NCBI RefSeq assembly: GCF_014287675.1
Contig: NZ_JACOPQ010000005.1
Span: forward strand, 1-64,000
Length of the DNA stretch: 64,000 nucleotides
Direction: 5' to 3'
DNA from: Lawsonibacter faecis
GTDB lineage: Bacteria > Bacillota > Clostridia > Oscillospirales > Oscillospiraceae
A model generated the notes under the pieces. It made no database searches. It was not told the DNA's origin and was given only the letters and a program-made list of their open reading frames with translations. Positions 61,136 to 64,000 of the stretch are shown here, piece after piece. How positions within the stretch are numbered: the stretch's first letter is position 1; each line of letters begins with the position of its first letter. A program made the position numbers and the translations under genes.

Positions 61136-61939
61136 ATGTTCCTCGCCGACTACCACACCCACACCCTTGTCTCCCCCGACAGTCAGGCCTCCATCTACGA
61201 TATGGCGGCGGCGGCCTCGGCTGCCGGGCTGCGGGAGCTGTGCATTACCGACCACTGCGACCTTCTGAGCCTGGAGGGTGATCGACAGCTCACCTTCGAC
61301 TGGGAGCCCAGCCTTGCCCAGTTCGACGAGGCAGAATTTTTTGCCGACCCCAATCTCGTCCTGCGCCTGGGGCTGGAGCTGGGCAGCGCCCACGTCTGTC
61401 CGGAGGCCGCGCGGAACATTCTGGACCGGCCCGGGCTGGACTTCGTCATCGGCTCCCTCCACAACCGCTCGGAAGCCGCCGGGGGCGGGGACTACTACTG
61501 TGTGGAGTACAGCAGCCCCCAGGTCTGCCGCGACATTCTGGACGACTACTTCACCAATATGGAGGCTCTGGTCCGCCTTCCCGACTGCTACGATGTGCTT
61601 GGCCACATCATCTACCCCCTGCGGTACATGGTCCGGGACGGACAGAGCGTCTCTCTGGAGCACTGCTACGGCCGTCTCCGCGCCATTTTCCGCGCAGCCG
61701 TGGAGTCGGGCCGGGGCATTGAGTTTAATACCTGGTGCGGACGCACCGTGGAGGAGTGGCGGCCTGTCCTGGCCCTCTACCGGGAGGCGGGCGGCGAAAT
61801 CGTCACCACCGGGTCCGACGCCCACGCCCCGGAGAACGTGGGCAAGGGGCTGGCGGACGCCTGCGGCCTTTTAAGGGATATGGGCTTCCGCTACCTGACC
61901 ACCTACAAGGGCCGCAAGCCGGCCTTTGTCAAGCTGTAA
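61136..61939 (+). CDS. PHP-domain phosphatase (histidinol-phosphatase HisK/HisJ-like)
   Basis: The 267-residue protein has the four PHP metal motifs: DYHTHT at the N-terminus, ITDHCD, GSLHNRSEA and the C-terminal TGSDAHAPENVG. In this family the usual reaction is removal of phosphate from L-histidinol phosphate. No other his gene is nearby, so a different phosphoester substrate remains possible. GGAGGT precedes ATG 61136; the in-frame ATG at 61112 lacks a site. A short perfect hairpin (61012-61031, ACATTTTC and GAAAATGT) lies upstream, after the PMT gene. Confidence 0.85.
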   Translation: MFLADYHTHTLVSPDSQASIYDMAAAASAAGLRELCITDHCDLLSLEGDRQLTFDWEPSLAQFDEAEFFADPNLVLRLGLELGSAHVCPEAARNILDRPGLDFVIGSLHNRSEAAGGGDYYCVEYSSPQVCRDILDDYFTNMEALVRLPDCYDVLGHIIYPLRYMVRDGQSVSLEHCYGRLRAIFRAAVESGRGIEFNTWCGRTVEEWRPVLALYREAGGEIVTTGSDAHAPENVGKGLADACGLLRDMGFRYLTTYKGRKPAFVKL

Positions 61940-61974
61940 GATAAACCAGACGAAATATATACGGAGGTATCATT

Positions 61975-62400
61975 ATGATTGCATTAGGCAGCGACCACGG
62001 CGGATACTCGCTTAAGGAGCACATCAAAGCTTACCTTGAGGCCAAGGGGATTGCCTTTAAGGATTTCGGCACCCATTCCACGGACAGCTGCGACTACCCT
62101 GAGTTCGGCCGGGCGGCGGCCGAGGCGGTGGCAAGCGGCGAGTGCGAGCGCGGCATCGTCGTCTGCACCACCGGTATCGGCATCTCCATCGCCGCCAACA
62201 AGGTCCACGGCGTCCGCTGCGCCCTGTGCAGGGATCTGCTGTCCGCCCAACTCACCCGGCGGCACAACAACGCCAATATGCTGGCTCTGGCCGGCGGCTT
62301 TACCGGCCCCTTCGAGGCCGAGCACATCGTGGACGCCTTCCTGACCACAGCGTTCGAGGGCGGCCGCCATGAGCGCCGCGTCAACGCCATCGAGGAGTGA
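61975..62400 (+). CDS. rpiB: Ribose-5-phosphate isomerase B
   Basis: RpiB interconverts ribose-5-phosphate and ribulose-5-phosphate. The 141-residue protein has the N-terminal IALGSDHGGYSLKEHI, the catalytic Cys64 in VVCTTGIGISIAANK, and RRHNNANMLALAGG. Length and motifs are those of RpiB/LacAB. GGAGGT lies before the ATG, 35 bases after the PHP gene, so the two are probably cotranscribed. Confidence 0.96.
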   Translation: MIALGSDHGGYSLKEHIKAYLEAKGIAFKDFGTHSTDSCDYPEFGRAAAEAVASGECERGIVVCTTGIGISIAANKVHGVRCALCRDLLSAQLTRRHNNANMLALAGGFTGPFEAEHIVDAFLTTAFEGGRHERRVNAIEE

Positions 62401-62402
62401 GC

Positions 62403-62440
62403 AAAGGCGGTCCCGATTCATTGAATCGGGACCGCCTTTT
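62403..62440. terminator. Perfect bidirectional terminator
   Basis: A stem of about 17 bp (AAAGGCGGTCCCGATTC with its complement) and a short loop, ending in TTTT. It separates rpiB from the convergent DUF6179 gene, whose stop codon overlaps the last bases. Confidence 0.9.
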
Positions 62441-63257
62441 ACAGATACGTGAGAAAAATTTCCTCCAGGCTTGTCTGCCGGATGCGGGGCGAGAGGTCGT
62501 CCGCCAAGGCCTCCAGATAGGTCCGCACCGCGGAAGAATCCAGACCAAGCAGGGCGCAGAGCCTCCCGGCGGCGGCGCCCAGACATGCCGGCCCCTCCCG
62601 GCTGAAACGCTCCGCCAGGAGGGCGCGCTCCCCGTCCGTCACGTTCAGCTTTGCCACGTCTCCCCCCACCAGGGCCAGGCCCAGGGCGTTGACGGCAACG
62701 CTCTCGCAGAGGTTGATGAGCAGGCCCCGGTAGTCCCTGCAGTACGCGCCCAGGAGGGCGCGCACATATTGGGGGGCGAAGCAGTTGAGAATGCGGTTCT
62801 CCATACAGAGCTGCTCCAGATAATGGTTGACATAATCTATTCCCTGCAGATCCTCCGGCACCGGACGGCCGAGCTGGTAGTCAATGTCACAGGGGACCTG
62901 GTGGGCGAAGAAGCGGTAATCATACCGGCCCCAGAACCCGCCGATGCTCCGCAGCGTGTCCCGAAGGGACAGGTTCTCCACCTGGGGCAGACTGCCGCAG
63001 GTCCCCTTCCAGAGCTGTTTTCCGCGGGCCAGCTTGTCCCGGATAACCGCCTCCCCATCGGCAAAGCGCTCCTCCAGGCTCTCTCCCCGCCCCTGCTCCA
63101 GGGTGAAGCGGACCGAGGCGAAGAGCTCCAGGGCCAGGGCCCTGGGCACCGAGCTGCTGTCGCCGCCGGTATACAGGGCGACCCGCCGGGCCAGAAGCCG
63201 CCACAGTGCGCCCTCGTCCCGGTTCTCCCCCCTCTCCGGCACAAGCTCACTCCTCAT
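62439..63257 (-). CDS. DUF6179-like protein of unknown function
   Basis: A 272-residue soluble, mostly helical protein. VPCDIDYQLGRPV, GIDYVNHYLEQLCMENRILN and YRGLLINLCESVAVNALGLA resemble my recollection of DUF6179 proteins, which are found in Clostridia next to DUF6323 genes. No catalytic motif is visible. It starts within the end of the upstream gene (11-base overlap), so both are translated together. Family name by memory of pattern; function unknown. Confidence 0.65.
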   Translation of the reverse strand: MRSELVPERGENRDEGALWRLLARRVALYTGGDSSSVPRALALELFASVRFTLEQGRGESLEERFADGEAVIRDKLARGKQLWKGTCGSLPQVENLSLRDTLRSIGGFWGRYDYRFFAHQVPCDIDYQLGRPVPEDLQGIDYVNHYLEQLCMENRILNCFAPQYVRALLGAYCRDYRGLLINLCESVAVNALGLALVGGDVAKLNVTDGERALLAERFSREGPACLGAAAGRLCALLGLDSSAVRTYLEALADDLSPRIRQTSLEEIFLTYL

Positions 63258-63723
63258 AGCAGCCCTCCTCTGCGCCTATCCCATCCCCCGCTTCTTCCGC
63301 CTCCCAGCCCCGCAGCCGCCTGCACAGCAGGGCCAGCTCGGTCCCGGCCAGGGCCTCCAGCGAGCCCCGGCACCAGCCGTTGTAGGCGCCGCGCATGTGG
63401 GCGATCAACTCGTCGTCGGAGAGGCGCTCACCGGACTCGTTTTTGTAAAAATAAAAGATGTCCTGCAGCTCGGTCAGCGTCTCCTCATAGTGGGCCTGGT
63501 CCAGATAGGGGGAGTCCCGGAAGGCAAAGACCAGCTTCTTTAAAACGCCCTCTCCGAATTCCACCCGATCCGCGTCCCGCAGGGCCTGAACCCGCCGTTC
63601 CGCCAGGGCCAGCATCTGCCGGTTCGTCAGCGCCAGGCCGTACTCCGCCGTCGCCCGGTTGCACAGCTCCAGGTCCCGAACCGTTCCCGCCGCCAGGCCC
63701 TCTGTCGGCATCATATCCTCCAT
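63247..63723 (-). CDS. DUF6323-like protein of unknown function
   Basis: A 158-residue helical protein with GLALTNRQMLALAERRVQAL, VEFGEGVLKKLVFAFRDSPY and LQDIFYFYKNESGERLSDDE, which resembles DUF6323. AGGAGGG lies 5-6 bases before ATG 63723. Its end overlaps the DUF6179-like gene. The two form a conserved-looking pair with no enzyme signature. The AT-rich TATATA upstream could be a -10 box on the minus strand, but the -35 is poor. Confidence 0.65.
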   Translation of the reverse strand: MEDMMPTEGLAAGTVRDLELCNRATAEYGLALTNRQMLALAERRVQALRDADRVEFGEGVLKKLVFAFRDSPYLDQAHYEETLTELQDIFYFYKNESGERLSDDELIAHMRGAYNGWCRGSLEALAGTELALLCRRLRGWEAEEAGDGIGAEEGCYEE

Positions 63724-63774
63724 ACCATCCCTCCTCTCATACTATATACACCTTCCGGGCGGCCAGGTACAGAC

Positions 63775-63803
63775 TTGAAATTTTGCCCGATTTGTGGTAA
63801 TAT
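63775..63803 (+). promoter_or_regulatory. Promoter with no gene downstream
   Basis: TTGAAA, 17 bases, TAATAT on the plus strand. Within the window it leads only to a short AT-rich leader, a perfect hairpin and element copy C, so it may serve a small RNA or a gene past the window end. Confidence 0.55.
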
Positions 63804-63832
63804 AGGCATAGAAAAAATGAAAGAATCTTTAA

Positions 63833-63866
63833 AGCGGCCCGGAACGCATACGCGTTCCGGGCCGCT
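63833..63866 (+). terminator. Perfect hairpin abutting element copy C
   Basis: A 15-bp stem AGCGGCCCGGAACGC with its complement and an ATAC loop. The element starts at the next base. There is no T-tract. Confidence 0.6.
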
Positions 63867-64000
63867 CAGGCTGTCAAAAAACCTCCGCGGAGAAAGCCTC
63901 GCAGAGCAGCGTCGTCCGCAGACGACGGAATCAATTTTAAATCCGTCATTTCCGGAGACATGCGCCCCGGAAATGACGCTTCTCATGACGGATACGGCAA
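63867..64000 (+). repeat. MITE-like interspersed element, copy C (cut by window end)
   Basis: Starts CAGGCTGTCAAAAAACCTCC and contains CGTCGTCCGCAGACGACG. It has the widest inner dyad of the three copies (GTCATTTCCGG...CCGGAAATGAC), then CTTCTCATGACGGAT. It runs to the last base of the window, so its right end and flank cannot be seen. Confidence 0.85.

Overview
The window looks like a chromosomal segment of a high-GC member of the Clostridia, most likely Oscillospiraceae (Flavonifractor / Lawsonibacter / Pseudoflavonifractor type). The evidence is indirect. It carries a Gram-positive heat-shock operon under a CIRCE operator, a clostridial glgB-glgC-glgD-glgA-glgP glycogen operon with the GlgD paralogue, several SLH-domain wall proteins, collagen-like surface proteins, strong AGGAGG-type ribosome sites and good sigma-A promoters (TTGACA-17-TATAAT type). 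No phage, plasmid, rRNA, tRNA or CRISPR signal was seen. The species call is inference.

Layout. 1-7.5 kb: sugar uptake and activation, with the end of an ABC sugar permease, its lipoprotein binding protein, two AraC regulators and an operon of galE, a sugar-1-phosphate nucleotidyltransferase and a NahK-like anomeric sugar kinase. 7.8-11.1 kb: a TipA-like MerR regulator, then tdh-kbl for threonine degradation to glycine and acetyl-CoA. 11.3-19 kb: cell-surface proteins (SLH+CAP, a large M14 carboxypeptidase with SLH repeats, a collagen-like protein) and an M24 peptidase. 19-28.2 kb: an operon of a short UvrA-like ATPase with DUF4177 and TIGR04076 proteins, a diguanylate cyclase, an AraC/GyrI-type regulator, and a sulfur redox pair (CoA-disulfide/persulfide reductase with rhodanese domain, plus siroheme sulfite reductase) divergent from a LysR regulator.

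28.2-37.8 kb: a second collagen-like protein, a BilS-like flavodoxin, a truncated DinB-like protein, an LtaS-type sulfatase, mobA, a DacF-type carboxypeptidase, an SLH+GLUG protein and an XRE regulator. 38-46.9 kb: the glycogen operon, with an extra promoter before glgP. 47-53.4 kb: a GyrI-like protein, an ECF sigma factor with a membrane partner, a cysteine desulfurase, a MATE transporter and a metallo-beta-lactamase-fold protein. 53.6-58.7 kb: hrcA-grpE-dnaK-dnaJ. 58.8-63.7 kb: a PMT-type glycosyltransferase, a PHP phosphatase, rpiB and a DUF6179/DUF6323 pair.

The most interesting non-coding structure is an interspersed element of about 190-213 bp, present three times (28190-28378, 49638-49850 inverted, 63867-64000 cut by the window end). 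It has terminal inverted repeats, an internal palindrome, no coding capacity, and near-duplicated flanking sequence at the two complete copies, so it looks like a MITE that inserts at hairpin-rich gene ends. The other leads are the sulfur redox pair with its LysR regulator, the UvrA-like operon, the two collagen-like proteins, and a large stem-loop between dnaK and dnaJ.
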